Shown piece by piece: positions 36,279 to 44,873 of a stretch of DNA of 64,000 bases. Below the pieces are notes generated by a model, which saw only the letters and a list, made by a program, of their open reading frames with translations, was not told where the DNA came from and did not search any database. The first letter of the stretch is position 1. Each line of letters begins with the position of its first letter. Both the position numbers and the translations under genes were made by a program. The DNA comes from Nocardia cyriacigeorgica GUH-2 (GTDB lineage: Bacteria; Actinomycetota; Actinomycetes; Mycobacteriales; Mycobacteriaceae): contig NC_016887.1 of the NCBI RefSeq assembly GCF_000284035.1, forward strand, positions 868,001 to 932,000, given 5' to 3'.

Positions 36279-37039
36279 ACGCGCTGGTCGATCAGAGCCT
36301 GGTGGAGACCGGGCGGCTGCTGCGCCGCTGGAGCCGTCAGCAGGAGGTGCTGACCAGCACGCTGGTACTGCCGATCCTGTTGCTGCTCATGTACAAACTC
36401 GTGCTCGGCAAAACCCTCGGCGCGGTGGGCGGCGTGGAACCGATTTACGGTTTCGTGCCGATGATCGCCGTCGCCGGCGCCATGTACGGCGCGATGGGCA
36501 CCGGCATGTCGCTGTTCGGGGAACGCGAAAGCGGTCTGCTGCGCCGCTTCTGGGTGCTGCCGGTGCATCGCGGTGCCGGACTCATCGGCCGCCTGCTCGC
36601 CGAATGTGTGCGCGCCTTCGCCGCCACCGTCGTCGTGATCGTGGTGGGCATGCTGCTGGGCCTGCGCTTCCAGAATGGCTGGCTCGGTGTCTTCGGTGTG
36701 CTCGCGGTGCCGGTGATCGTGATCGCCGGATTCACCCCGCTGGTCGTCATGGTCGGTGTGAGCCGCATCGGTGGCCAGGTCACCCAGATCTTCGCCATCG
36801 TGGTGCTGGTCGGCATGTTCTTCAACTCCGGCTTCGTCGCCGTCGACAACTACCCCGGCTGGCTCCAGCCCATTGTCGCCGGCCAGCCCATGAGCTGCGC
36901 CATCGAAGCCATGCGCGGTTTCCTCCTCGGCGGCCCCATCGCCACCCCGCTACTGCAGACCATCGCCTGGTCGGCCGGGCTGATCGTGGTGTTCGGCGGA
37001 CTGGCGGTGCGCGGCTACCGCAGAGCCGCCGAGAGCTGA
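36275..37039 (+). CDS. ABC-2 type exporter permease 2
   Basis: Integral membrane protein of 254 residues of the same family as the preceding permease but only distantly similar. Hydrophobic segments include STLVLPILLLLMY, MIAVAGAMYGAMGTG, FAATVVVIVVGMLLGL, VLAVPVIVIAGFTPLVVMVG, IFAIVVLVGMFFNSGFV and SAGLIVVFGGLAV, and the loop YPGWLQPIVAGQPMSCAIEAMR matches the ABC-2 signature region. GTG start overlaps the previous stop. Two different half-size permeases with one ATPase suggest a heterodimeric channel. Last gene of the siderophore operon; 42 nt separate it from the convergent cupin gene. Confidence 0.88.
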   Translation: MNALVDQSLVETGRLLRRWSRQQEVLTSTLVLPILLLLMYKLVLGKTLGAVGGVEPIYGFVPMIAVAGAMYGAMGTGMSLFGERESGLLRRFWVLPVHRGAGLIGRLLAECVRAFAATVVVIVVGMLLGLRFQNGWLGVFGVLAVPVIVIAGFTPLVVMVGVSRIGGQVTQIFAIVVLVGMFFNSGFVAVDNYPGWLQPIVAGQPMSCAIEAMRGFLLGGPIATPLLQTIAWSAGLIVVFGGLAVRGYRRAAES

Positions 37040-37081
37040 GCGATCAGGCGGCGGGGCCTGGACCGCGCCGCCTCGGCCGCA

Positions 37082-37468
37082 CTATTTCGCGACGGGCTCG
37101 AGCTCGCTGCCCTCGCGGACGCCGATCGACATGATGTCGCTCGGTTCGTCCAGCGTCAGCCGGTGCCAGCGGCCGCGCGGGACGATGGTCGCGGTGCCCG
37201 CGGTGAGGTGGACGGTGGTTTCTGGATCGCCGTCGGGTTCGGCGCGCAGGTACAGGCGCAGCGAGCCGGACAGGCAGCAGACGGCTTCTTCGGAGTCGGG
37301 GTGCATTTCCCAGTGGTCGGCGTGCACGTCGGCGTCGGTCTCGACGTGGAAAACGCCGAGATGCCAGCCGTCCGAGCCGCCGGCCATGCGGCGCTCGCCG
37401 TCGCTGACCTTGCCGTCGGGCTGGAAGTACAGTGCGCGGGCGAACAAGTCGATGGGTGCGATGGTCAT
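37082..37468 (-). CDS. cupin-domain protein
   Basis: Single-domain cupin of 128 residues. Metal-site motifs are visible: HADHWEMHPDSEEAVCCLSG (first cupin motif) and GTATIVPRGRWHRL (second, with the terminal His). The ATG at 37468 has AAAGGA 6 nt upstream. An alternative ATG at 37483 overlaps the transporter stop (ATGA) and would add MKGIP. It lies directly downstream of the MFS gene and shares its TetR-type control; it may sense or modify a small molecule linked to the transporter's substrate. Substrate unknown. Confidence 0.8.
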   Translation of the reverse strand: MTIAPIDLFARALYFQPDGKVSDGERRMAGGSDGWHLGVFHVETDADVHADHWEMHPDSEEAVCCLSGSLRLYLRAEPDGDPETTVHLTAGTATIVPRGRWHRLTLDEPSDIMSIGVREGSELEPVAK

Positions 37469-37479
37469 GGGGATTCCTT

Positions 37480-38913
37480 TCATCGGGTAGCCGGCGCGAG
37501 CTCGTCGCCGGAGTCGGTGGGTGGGATCGATTCGGTGCGTTCGGCCGGGAGCACCAGAGCGGCCACCGCGGCGGCCGCGAGAAACAGCAGCGCGGCGGCG
37601 CCGAGCGCGACGGCATAGCCGCTGTTGAGGGTGGCCGGATCGGACGGGTCGGTGGTGCGGCTCGCCGCCAGCGTCGCCAGGGCGGCGACACCGATGCTGC
37701 CGCCGAGCTGGCGCGAACTGTTGAACACCCCCGACGCCATGCCCGCCTCGTCTGCGGTGACGCCGATCGTCGCCGCGGTGGCCACCGGCGCCAGGCACAG
37801 CCCCATCCCGAAGCCGGAGACGATCGAGGGTCCGAGCACATCGGCAACCACGCTGCCGTCCGGGCTGATCTGTGCGAACCAGAGGAAGCCCACCGCGGTG
37901 ACCAGCCCGCCGACGATCAGCCAGAACCGCGGCGAACGCCCCGATTTGGTGACCAGCACCGTCCCCGCGATGACGGTCACCGAGAACGGCACGAACGCGA
38001 GACCCGTCATGCCCGCGCTCAGGCCCAGCACCTGCTGCATGTACAGCGACATCAGATAGAACGCCGCGAATTGCCCTGCCGCGGCGAGGAATACGAAGAT
38101 GTTCGCGCCGCTCACCCAGCGGTTGCCGAACAGATCCAGCCGCACCAGCGGCGCCACCGCGCGACGCTCCACCAGCAGGAATCCGCCGAACAGCACCGCA
38201 CCCGCCGCGAGCGTGAGCCCGGTGACGGGGGACAGCCACCCGTAATGTTCGGTGCGCACCACACCGACGACCAGCAAGCCGATACCCGCGGTCGCCGTCA
38301 CCGCGCCGAGATAATCCAGCGGTTCCCGCTCGCCCCGCCGTGCATCCCGCGTCACCCCCGCCGCCACGGCCACCAGCGCGACCGCCACGATCGGCACATT
38401 GATCAGCATCACCCAGCGCCAATCGGCGTACTCGGTGAGCAGTCCGCCGAACAGCACACCACTCGCCCCGCCCGCGGCATTGACCGCGCTCCACACCCCG
38501 AGCGCCCGCAATCGGGCACGGCCCTCCGGAAACGTGGTGGTCAGGGTGGCGAGCGCGGCCGGCGCCACCGCAGCGGCCGCGACCCCCTGCACCGCCCGCG
38601 CCGCCACCAACTGCCACGGCCCCTGCGCCAATCCGCCTGCCGCCGAAGCGATCCCGAACACGATCAACCCGCCGGTGAAGATCCGCCGCCGCCCGAACAC
38701 ATCGCACGACTTGCCACCGAGCAGCAGGAATCCGCCGAAGGCGAGCGCGTAGATGTGCACCACCCAGGACAGATCCAGCGGCGCGAAACCGAGATCGGTG
38801 CGGATCGAGGGCAGCGCGACATTCATCACCGCCATGTCCAGGGCAACCATGAACTGGGCGACCGCGACCGCGGTCAAGGCGGCACCGGGCCGCCCGCGAC
38901 TGTTTTTATACAC
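37480..38913 (-). CDS. MFS efflux transporter, DHA2 (14-TMS) family
   Basis: Membrane transporter of 477 residues with about 14 hydrophobic segments, the DHA2 drug:H+ antiporter layout. Motif A-like GGKSCDVFGRRRIFTGG follows TMS 2, LDMAVMNVALPSI lies in TMS 1 and GVWSAVNAAGGASGVLFGGLL in TMS 5 is the antiporter motif C region. The start is GTG at 38913. It lies inside the TetR-type palindrome 38902-38923 and no ribosome site precedes it, so the mRNA is probably leaderless and directly blocked by the repressor. Divergent from the TetR gene. Substrate not predictable. Confidence 0.88.
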   Translation of the reverse strand: MYKNSRGRPGAALTAVAVAQFMVALDMAVMNVALPSIRTDLGFAPLDLSWVVHIYALAFGGFLLLGGKSCDVFGRRRIFTGGLIVFGIASAAGGLAQGPWQLVAARAVQGVAAAAVAPAALATLTTTFPEGRARLRALGVWSAVNAAGGASGVLFGGLLTEYADWRWVMLINVPIVAVALVAVAAGVTRDARRGEREPLDYLGAVTATAGIGLLVVGVVRTEHYGWLSPVTGLTLAAGAVLFGGFLLVERRAVAPLVRLDLFGNRWVSGANIFVFLAAAGQFAAFYLMSLYMQQVLGLSAGMTGLAFVPFSVTVIAGTVLVTKSGRSPRFWLIVGGLVTAVGFLWFAQISPDGSVVADVLGPSIVSGFGMGLCLAPVATAATIGVTADEAGMASGVFNSSRQLGGSIGVAALATLAASRTTDPSDPATLNSGYAVALGAAALLFLAAAAVAALVLPAERTESIPPTDSGDELAPATR

Positions 38914-38923
38914 GTATAAAAAC
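38902..38923. promoter_or_regulatory. TetR-type operator overlapping the MFS start codon
   Basis: GTTTTTATAC, two nt, GTATAAAAAC: a perfect 10-bp inverted repeat, AT-rich in a GC-rich background. It covers the MFS GTG start (38911-38913) and lies 59 nt upstream of the TetR gene, so it could control both. Confidence 0.8.
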
Positions 38924-38982
38924 TAACCGCACGGAGCGGTGCCTGTCCACACCAACGCCGGGGGATAGGTCAGGATGGGGTC

Positions 38983-39669
38983 ATGCCGAAGCCGTCGTCA
39001 CCGCCCGCCCGCACCGGCCGTCCGCCCAAGATCTCCCGGGACGACATCGTCGCGGCCGCCACCGCGATCATCGACACCGACGGCGTCGAGAAGCTGACGA
39101 TGCGCAGGCTCGCCACCGAACTCGGCTGCACCGCCATGGCGCTCTACCACCACGTACGCGACAAGGAAGACCTGCTCCGGCTGCTGCTCAACGACTACGC
39201 CGACCAGGTGCGATGGCCACCACTGCCCGACGATCCCCGCGAACGGATCATCGTCGCCGCCGAAGCCATGCGCGCCGTCCTCGCCGCCCGGCCCTGGATC
39301 GTCGAAATCCTCGCCGCCGACGACCTACTCGGCGTCTCCGCGCTCTGGGTGGCCGAAACCATCGTCGCCGGCGCCATGGACTGCGGCCTACCCGCCGACT
39401 ACGCCGTGCGCGCCTACCGGGCGATCTGGCACTACACCGCAGGCGAAATCATCATCCGCACCCGCTCAGCCGCCCGCGCCGCCGAAGACCGCCCGACATA
39501 CCGCGAACAGATCTTCGCCGACCTCGACCCCCAGGCGCTCCCGCGTTTGGCTGCCCTCGGCCCCCGCTTCCTGACGGTCGCCGCCGAAGACACCTACACC
39601 GACGGCCTCAACGCCCTCGTCGACGGGCTGCTGAACCGGCGGCTCGGTCAGGGCGCGACCGGACAGTAG
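38983..39669 (+). CDS. TetR family transcriptional regulator
   Basis: Repressor of 228 residues. The N-terminal helix-turn-helix domain has SRDDIVAAATAIIDTDGVEKLTMRRLATELGCTAMALYHHV-type order (recognition helix around TAMALYHHVRDKEDLL); the remaining 170 residues form a TetR_C-like ligand domain. Divergent from the MFS/cupin pair and next to the palindrome at 38902-38923, the classical arrangement for a ligand-released repressor of an efflux pump. Ligand unknown. Confidence 0.9.
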   Translation: MPKPSSPPARTGRPPKISRDDIVAAATAIIDTDGVEKLTMRRLATELGCTAMALYHHVRDKEDLLRLLLNDYADQVRWPPLPDDPRERIIVAAEAMRAVLAARPWIVEILAADDLLGVSALWVAETIVAGAMDCGLPADYAVRAYRAIWHYTAGEIIIRTRSAARAAEDRPTYREQIFADLDPQALPRLAALGPRFLTVAAEDTYTDGLNALVDGLLNRRLGQGATGQ

Positions 39670-39678
39670 GCTTCGAGC

Positions 39679-40260
39679 ATGACGATCAATCCGTCGTACG
39701 ACCTGCCGCATGAGATGACCGAGGAGCAGTACCGGCTGCTGCCCGCGGATATCGCCCGCGAAATCGAGGTCGTCCACGGCCACGTGATCATCTGCGAATC
39801 GCCGGTGCCCGAGCACAACCGTGTGGCGCGGCGGCTGGCCGGCGCGATGGAACAGCTCCCGAGCACGGAGCCGTGTGTCCGGGTCGAAACCGATATCGAC
39901 ATGGTCCTGTGGCGGGTCCCGAAGTTCACCTTCCGGCGCCCGGACGTGATCGTGTACCGGTGCCTGCCCGAACGCGGTGCGAAACCGGAAGCCGGCGATG
40001 CGCTGATCGTGGTCGAGGTGTCCTCTCCGTCCACGGCCGCGGAAGATCTGCTGGACAAGAAGGTGCAGTACGCCAGGGCGGGCATCCCGCTGTACCTGGT
40101 GATCAGCCTGGACCCGAAGTTCGAGATCGAGGAAGTGCGTGAGTTCCGGCTCGACGCCCATGCGGCCGAATACCGCTTGCACAGCCTGCACCGCGACGGC
40201 TTCCTTCGCCTGGAGCACGTGATTCTCGGTGAGATCGGGTTCGAGGACCTCACCCGTTAG
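39679..40260 (+). CDS. Uma2 family endonuclease-fold protein
   Basis: Protein of 193 residues of the Uma2/DUF820 group of restriction-endonuclease-like proteins, common and of unclear role in actinobacteria. The nuclease core is RRPDVIVYRC, LIVVEVSSPSTAAEDLLDKKVQYARAGIPLYL: the Asp, the Glu-Val-Ser of the PD-ExK-like site and a downstream Lys are all present. It starts 9 nt after the TetR stop, so it may be cotranscribed with it. A second, more divergent Uma2 gene occurs at 47512-48165. Confidence 0.85.
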   Translation: MTINPSYDLPHEMTEEQYRLLPADIAREIEVVHGHVIICESPVPEHNRVARRLAGAMEQLPSTEPCVRVETDIDMVLWRVPKFTFRRPDVIVYRCLPERGAKPEAGDALIVVEVSSPSTAAEDLLDKKVQYARAGIPLYLVISLDPKFEIEEVREFRLDAHAAEYRLHSLHRDGFLRLEHVILGEIGFEDLTR

Positions 40261-40300
40261 GCGCGCAGCGGTGCGGTCGTGACCGCACCAGGAAAACGCC

Positions 40301-40331
40301 GAGGGCACGGACTCGGAAGCGTCGTGCCCTC
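40301..40331 (+). terminator. hairpin terminator
   Basis: GAGGGCACG pairs with CGTGCCCTC around a 13-nt loop, 40 nt after the Uma2 stop. Its first 14 nt are the same as those of the terminator after rpsN (47032-47066), so the two may come from one repeated terminator sequence. Confidence 0.6.
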
Positions 40332-40436
40332 GTCCGACTCCGGCACCAGGAGACTGCAAACGAGTCCGGATGGCGACCACGAACAGCATTCGTGGTTCGA
40401 ATCTCGGGCGAGCCCGTCGATCACTACTGTGGGTAC

Positions 40437-40748
40437 ATGTTCGCACTCGTCGTGAAATTCGAGCTCCAGGACTCGGACAAGGCCGCCGCGTTCGATCAGC
40501 TGGTCACAGAGACCGTGCAGGCAATTACGGAGCACGAGCCCGGGACTTTGGTCTACGCCACGCACGCCGTCCAGGGTGAGCCGCTGTCCCGGATCTTCTA
40601 CGAGGTGTACCGCGATCGCGAAGCGTTCGACGAGCATGAGCGGCAACCGCACACGCGGCGGTTCCTCGATCGGCGTGGTGAGTTCGTTGCCGATTTCCGG
40701 GTGGAGTTTTTGACCCCGGGCGTCGTGAAGGGGCTGGCCGGGATGTGA
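40437..40748 (+). CDS. antibiotic-biosynthesis-monooxygenase (ABM) fold protein
   Basis: Small dimeric ferredoxin-like protein of 103 residues: a first strand FALVVKFEL, EPGTLVYATHAV, and IFYEVYRDREAFDEHERQPHTRRF are typical of the ABM/quinol monooxygenase family. Function unknown; such proteins act on quinones, haem or reactive carbonyls. The ATG at 40437 has no ribosome site and TACTGT lies about 10 nt upstream, so a leaderless mRNA is likely. A GTG at 40392 would add 15 residues. Convergent with the XRE gene, whose stop is 2 nt away. Confidence 0.75.
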   Translation: MFALVVKFELQDSDKAAAFDQLVTETVQAITEHEPGTLVYATHAVQGEPLSRIFYEVYRDREAFDEHERQPHTRRFLDRRGEFVADFRVEFLTPGVVKGLAGM

Positions 40749-40750
40749 CG

Positions 40751-41959
40751 CTATAGCCTGTCGGCGATACCGCACCATACGGCGAACCCGTGCACGGTGT
40801 CAGCTGTGCGTGCCTCGGCGCGGGCGAGGGCTCGGACGGTTTCGTGCACCATCGGGTTGTACCGGGTCTGTGATGGTGCGGTGTTCTTGGCCATCTGTAG
40901 TGCCGTGAATGCGCGCCGCCGATCCCCGTGCAGAAGGTAGGCGCGGGACAGGTCGATGTAGTGGTGGCCGGTGCGCTCCTTCGGCGCATCTGCTGGGAGG
41001 GTCATGGAGCGGGCCCGGTTGAGGGCTTCGGTGCCGTCCATTGCTTCGACGGCCAGGGCAACCGACCAGATGGCGACGTTGGTCGGCCCGAACGAAAGAA
41101 TCGGATCGAGGTCGTCGCCGAGACGGAGTGCGGCCTTGCGTGCTTCGGTCAGGTGGGCATCCGATAGATCCCGCTTGCCTGAGCGTGACGCAGCCAGACC
41201 CGATTGCAGGTGCAGTCCGCCCCAGGCGATCAGGTCGTTGCGACGGCCCATCCCGAGGCGGGGTTCGATATCTGAGCGGCAACGTTCCAGGTAGGTGAGC
41301 GCCGTTGTCCAGTCGCCGCCTGCGGTCAGCAACGAGGCTCGCTGAAATTGTGCGGTCGCGATCCACAGCCGATTGCCGGATTCCTTCGCTGCCCATGCCA
41401 TCCGTTCGACCGCCAGAGCGGCGAGATCGGTGTAGCCGAGTTTGTGCGCCAGGCTGTGTGACGAGTAGTACAGCTCGCAGAGCATATTCAGCGCGAGCTC
41501 GCGGTTTCGTCCGGACGACCGGTGCACCGCTGCACGTACTTCGCCGAGTAACTGCGGCAACATCTCGCCGAGCCGATGAAACGAGGCAGCGCGTCGTGAT
41601 CGGCACACTTTGGCAACAGATGCCGTCACCTCCGCTAGAGGGCGCACCTCGACAATGCCGACGTTATCCATGTCGAAGGCCGCGAGTTCGGCGCGGAGGA
41701 CCGGTATCGCCGCGTGGACTTCCGTGTCCGGACCGGGTGCCGGCGGATACGGCTGTCCCGTCAGGTCAGCAACGCTGACCCGTAGCGCCTTCGACACAGC
41801 GCCGAGGAACGCCGGTGTTGCCGAAACCCGCTTCTGCTCGACCGAGCGGATCAAACCGATCGAGACATTCGCCTTGTCAGCAAGCTGTTTCTGGGTCAAA
41901 CCCGCTAGCTTGCGGGCCTCCGCTACGCGCACCGCCACACTGGCGCGAGACTCCCTCAT
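40751..41959 (-). CDS. XRE-family regulator with C-terminal TPR-like region
   Basis: Protein of 402 residues. An N-terminal helix-turn-helix (VRVAEARKLAGLTQKQLADKA, then NVSIGLIRSVEQKRVSAT) is followed from about residue 80 by helical repeats (for example ALNMLCELYYSSHSLAHKLG and AYLLHGDRRRAFTALQMAKN) resembling TPRs of actinobacterial regulators. The ATG at 41959 is preceded by GGAGCGGTGACA; upstream in-frame starts at 41986 and 42040 run through the two palindromes and are less likely. Divergent from the small membrane-protein gene. Probably binds the palindromes at 41980-42017 and regulates itself and that gene; the signal is unknown. Confidence 0.8.
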   Translation of the reverse strand: MRESRASVAVRVAEARKLAGLTQKQLADKANVSIGLIRSVEQKRVSATPAFLGAVSKALRVSVADLTGQPYPPAPGPDTEVHAAIPVLRAELAAFDMDNVGIVEVRPLAEVTASVAKVCRSRRAASFHRLGEMLPQLLGEVRAAVHRSSGRNRELALNMLCELYYSSHSLAHKLGYTDLAALAVERMAWAAKESGNRLWIATAQFQRASLLTAGGDWTTALTYLERCRSDIEPRLGMGRRNDLIAWGGLHLQSGLAASRSGKRDLSDAHLTEARKAALRLGDDLDPILSFGPTNVAIWSVALAVEAMDGTEALNRARSMTLPADAPKERTGHHYIDLSRAYLLHGDRRRAFTALQMAKNTAPSQTRYNPMVHETVRALARAEARTADTVHGFAVWCGIADRL

Positions 41960-41979
41960 TGTCACCGCTCCATTCAACG

Positions 41980-42017
41980 TTGGCATGTAGTGCCAAGGGT
42001 ACGAAGAATCTTCGTAC
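41980..42017. promoter_or_regulatory. two adjacent palindromes between divergent genes (likely XRE operators)
   Basis: TTGGCA-N5-TGCCAA (41980-41996) and GTACGAAGA-A-TCTTCGTAC (41999-42017, perfect 9-bp arms) lie 21-58 nt upstream of the XRE start. The second is unusually long and exact for chance. Both are in the position of autoregulatory operators. Confidence 0.65.
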
Positions 42018-42131
42018 TTCGCGGCCCGAATCTCCGGCAACGTCGTGGTCAGCCCCCGACGCCGGGTGCGTGCCCCCTCTTGAACCCCGGCGCCGGGTGG
42101 TTCCCACCCACCAACTACCGCAGGGGATCAG

Positions 42132-42404
42132 ATGTCGGACTACATCGCCGCATTCAGCGTGGCCGGTTCGATCGCGGCTCTACTGCTCGTCCTTATCTAC
42201 GTCCTTCCCTACACCTTCGGCGAGGATGAACCGCCGATCACCGAGCGGGCCCCGCGGATGTCGGCGCGGACTGCGCATGGGCTCATGCAGGCGCATCGCA
42301 GGTGCAGTATCGAAGACTGTCCGCATAAGCGGGATGCGTATCGCACGCTTGTCGCGGTCGGTGCGATTACTCCGGATCAGCGGGTCGAGCGGTACATGCG
42401 GTGA
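42132..42404 (+). CDS. small membrane protein with Cys/His motif, unknown
   Basis: Protein of 90 residues. One transmembrane segment (FSVAGSIAALLLVLIYVLPY, residues 8-28) is followed by a cytoplasmic tail containing RRCSIEDCPHKRDAYRTLVAVGAITPD. The C-x4-C-x-H cluster might bind metal. The ATG has AGGGGATC upstream. The stop overlaps the next small gene by 4 nt (GTGA). Not recognised beyond this. Confidence 0.65.
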   Translation: MSDYIAAFSVAGSIAALLLVLIYVLPYTFGEDEPPITERAPRMSARTAHGLMQAHRRCSIEDCPHKRDAYRTLVAVGAITPDQRVERYMR

Positions 42405-42556
42405 CCGAACCGGAAGACGAACCGCGCGGCTGGGTGCAGTGGGACGACGGCACATGGTCGACGCTCGACGAGTACGGAATGCCCAGTGAGCGACAGACTC
42501 TCGACGAGTTACTGGACGCGGCGCAACAGCGGGCCCGCAAAGAACCCGACGACTAG
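42401..42556 (+). CDS. small acidic protein, unknown
   Basis: A 51-residue protein starting at a GTG that overlaps the preceding stop (GTGA). It is acidic, with WVQWDDGTWSTLDEYGMPSE followed by a predicted helix TLDELLDAAQQRARKEPDD. Codon use has the high third-position GC of neighbouring genes. Probably translated together with the small membrane protein and under the same XRE regulator. The 124 nt after it, up to the metallopeptidase stop, hold nothing I can name. Confidence 0.55.
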   Translation: MTEPEDEPRGWVQWDDGTWSTLDEYGMPSERQTLDELLDAAQQRARKEPDD

Positions 42557-42680
42557 CTCCGGCAACTGCCAAGCCCCGCACTTCGGCACCGGCGCCCGGA
42601 CCCCGCCGCTATCGGCCGAGACGTTGCTGTTGTGTGTGGCCGGAGAACTCCGAACGCGGATAGATCGACGGCCACCGCAC

Positions 42681-44726
42681 TCACAAACTGACGCGCTGCT
42701 CCTTCGGCAGGAACAGCTCGTCGCCCTCCTTGACCCCGAACGTCGTGTAGAACTCCTCGAGATTGCGCACCACCTGGTTGCAGCGGAACTCGTTCGGGGA
42801 GTGGGTGTCGGTGGCCAGGAGGCGCTCGGTGACCTCGCGGGTCTGCTTGTCGCGCCAGCCGCGCGCCCAGGACAGGAACATCGAGCGGTAGTCGGGATTG
42901 TCTACGCCGCGGCGCTTTTCGGCGATGCGGTAGGCCGCCAGCGCGATCAGCAGACCGCGTAGATCGGCCAGGTTCTCGCCGACGGTGAGCTCACCGTTGA
43001 CGTGTTGTTCGGGATCGAGGCCCTCGGGCACGAGCACGTTGTACTGCTCGATCAGCTGCTGGGTCTTGGCGTCGAAGGCGGCGCGGTCGGCCTCGGTCCA
43101 CCAGTCGCGGCGGTTGCCGTCACCGTCGAACTTCGACCCCTGATCGTCGAAGCCATGGCCGATCTCGTGGCCGATGGTCGCGCCGACCGCACCGTAGTTC
43201 ACCGCGGCCTCGGCGTCCTTGTCGAAGAACGGCGGCTGCAGATACGCGGCGGGGAAGGCGATTTCGTTGGTGGAGGCCATGTAGTAGGCGTTCACCGTCT
43301 GCGGCGACATCGCCCATTCGGAATCGTCGACCTTGGTGCCGAGCCGGTCGAGCGCGCGCTCGACCTCGAAATCGTTGACTGCGCGCAGGGATTCGATGAG
43401 TTTGCCGCGGGTGATCTTCAGCTCGGAGTAGTCCACCCACTTGTCCGGGTAGCCGATCTTGGGCTTGATCTTGTCCAGCTTCTCGATCGAGGCCTTCCTG
43501 GTCTCCGGCGACATCCATGAGGAGTTGGTGAAGTTCTCCCGGTAGGCGGCGAACAGATCCTCGACCATCTCCATGGCGCGCTCTTTGGCCTCGGGCGGGA
43601 AATGCTTGTCCACGTACAGCTTGCCCAGCTGCTCGCCCAGATTGGAGTCCACGGTGCCGACCGCGGACTTCCACAGCTCGGGCCGCTCCTGGAGCCCGGC
43701 CATCAGCCGGCCGTTGAAGTCGAAATTGGCGTCGGCGAACGCCTTCGGCAGGAACCGCGCGTACTGGCGCAGCAGGGTGAGCTTGAGGTAGTCGCGCCAC
43801 AGCGCGATATCGGTCTCGGCCCAGATCTTGCCCGCCTCGGTGACGAAGGACGGCTGGTTCACCACGATCTCGGCGAAGTGCTCCTTCGGCCGCCCCAGGG
43901 TGGACGCCTCCAGCCACGGGTCCCAGTCGAATTCCGGGGCCAGGGCCTTGGTGGCGTCCCAGCTCATCCGGTTGTAAGTGGCGTCGGTGTCGCGGTTGCG
44001 CACGTTGTCCCAGTGGCCGGCGGCGATCTTGGTCTCCAGGTCGAGTTCGCGCTGGGCCAGCCCCGCGGGGTCGGGCAGGCCGGCCGCGGCGGCCAGGCGT
44101 TCGTTGAAGGTCCGGTATCCGGCTAGCTGCTCGGCATACTCGGGTTTGCGGTAGTACTGCTCGCTCAATCCGAGACCGGACTGGCCGATCGAGGGGATGT
44201 AGGCGTCGGAGTTCTTGCGGTCGATGCTGATGCCGAGCCCGATCAGCCCGCCGATCGGCAGCGCGCCCATCACGGCGGCCAGCTCGGCCTTGGTCTTGGC
44301 GCCGTCGATCTCGGCGAACATCGGCTCCAGCGGGGTGAGCCCGAGCTGCTCGATCTCGTCGAGGTTCATCCTGGCGTCGTACAGATCGCGGATCTGCTGC
44401 GCCTCCGACCCCGGCTCCGGATCGGAGATCGACTCGATGATCTCGCGCAACTGCTGTTCGGTGCGGTCATTGGCCTCGCTGATCGCGCCATAGGACACCT
44501 TGTCCGGCGGCAGCTGGTACTCCCGCAACCACTTGCCGTTGACGTGCCGGTACAGATCGTCCTGCGGCCTGATCGCCGGATCGGAGCCGGTCATATCGAC
44601 CTGCTTCAACGGCTGCGCCGCCTCGTCCTCCGAGCAGGACACCAGCAGCGCCGCGGCGGGCACCACCCCTAGAGCCACCAAGAACGCGCGGCGATCCAGC
44701 ATGAACGGACGACCCGACGATGTCAC
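42681..44726 (-). CDS. M13 family zinc metallopeptidase, lipoprotein
   Basis: Extracytoplasmic peptidase of 681 residues in the neprilysin/endothelin-converting-enzyme family, usual length. The N-terminus has a twin-arginine motif (LDRRAFLVALG) and a lipobox ending LLVSC (Cys near residue 31), so it is probably Tat-exported and lipid-anchored. The peptidase domain has NAYYMASTNEIAFPA, zinc-binding IGHEIGHGFDDQG, the third ligand Glu in GENLADLRGL, and FLSWARGWR near the end. The GTG at 44726 is preceded by GAGAGGAAGCTT; the ATG at 44702 is the alternative. Monocistronic. The target peptides are unknown. Confidence 0.92.
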   Translation of the reverse strand: MTSSGRPFMLDRRAFLVALGVVPAAALLVSCSEDEAAQPLKQVDMTGSDPAIRPQDDLYRHVNGKWLREYQLPPDKVSYGAISEANDRTEQQLREIIESISDPEPGSEAQQIRDLYDARMNLDEIEQLGLTPLEPMFAEIDGAKTKAELAAVMGALPIGGLIGLGISIDRKNSDAYIPSIGQSGLGLSEQYYRKPEYAEQLAGYRTFNERLAAAAGLPDPAGLAQRELDLETKIAAGHWDNVRNRDTDATYNRMSWDATKALAPEFDWDPWLEASTLGRPKEHFAEIVVNQPSFVTEAGKIWAETDIALWRDYLKLTLLRQYARFLPKAFADANFDFNGRLMAGLQERPELWKSAVGTVDSNLGEQLGKLYVDKHFPPEAKERAMEMVEDLFAAYRENFTNSSWMSPETRKASIEKLDKIKPKIGYPDKWVDYSELKITRGKLIESLRAVNDFEVERALDRLGTKVDDSEWAMSPQTVNAYYMASTNEIAFPAAYLQPPFFDKDAEAAVNYGAVGATIGHEIGHGFDDQGSKFDGDGNRRDWWTEADRAAFDAKTQQLIEQYNVLVPEGLDPEQHVNGELTVGENLADLRGLLIALAAYRIAEKRRGVDNPDYRSMFLSWARGWRDKQTREVTERLLATDTHSPNEFRCNQVVRNLEEFYTTFGVKEGDELFLPKEQRVSL

Positions 44727-44873
44727 AAGCTTCCTCTCCCCGAGCACAAAAGTGTGTGTACGGATCGCCGCAGCAAGCGCCGGTCCGCTCGACCGAGGCT
44801 ACCGGTGCACGCAACCGATGGCGCGGCCATCAATACAACGACCGGCGGGCCAAGTTGGCCCCTGCGGCCTTGG

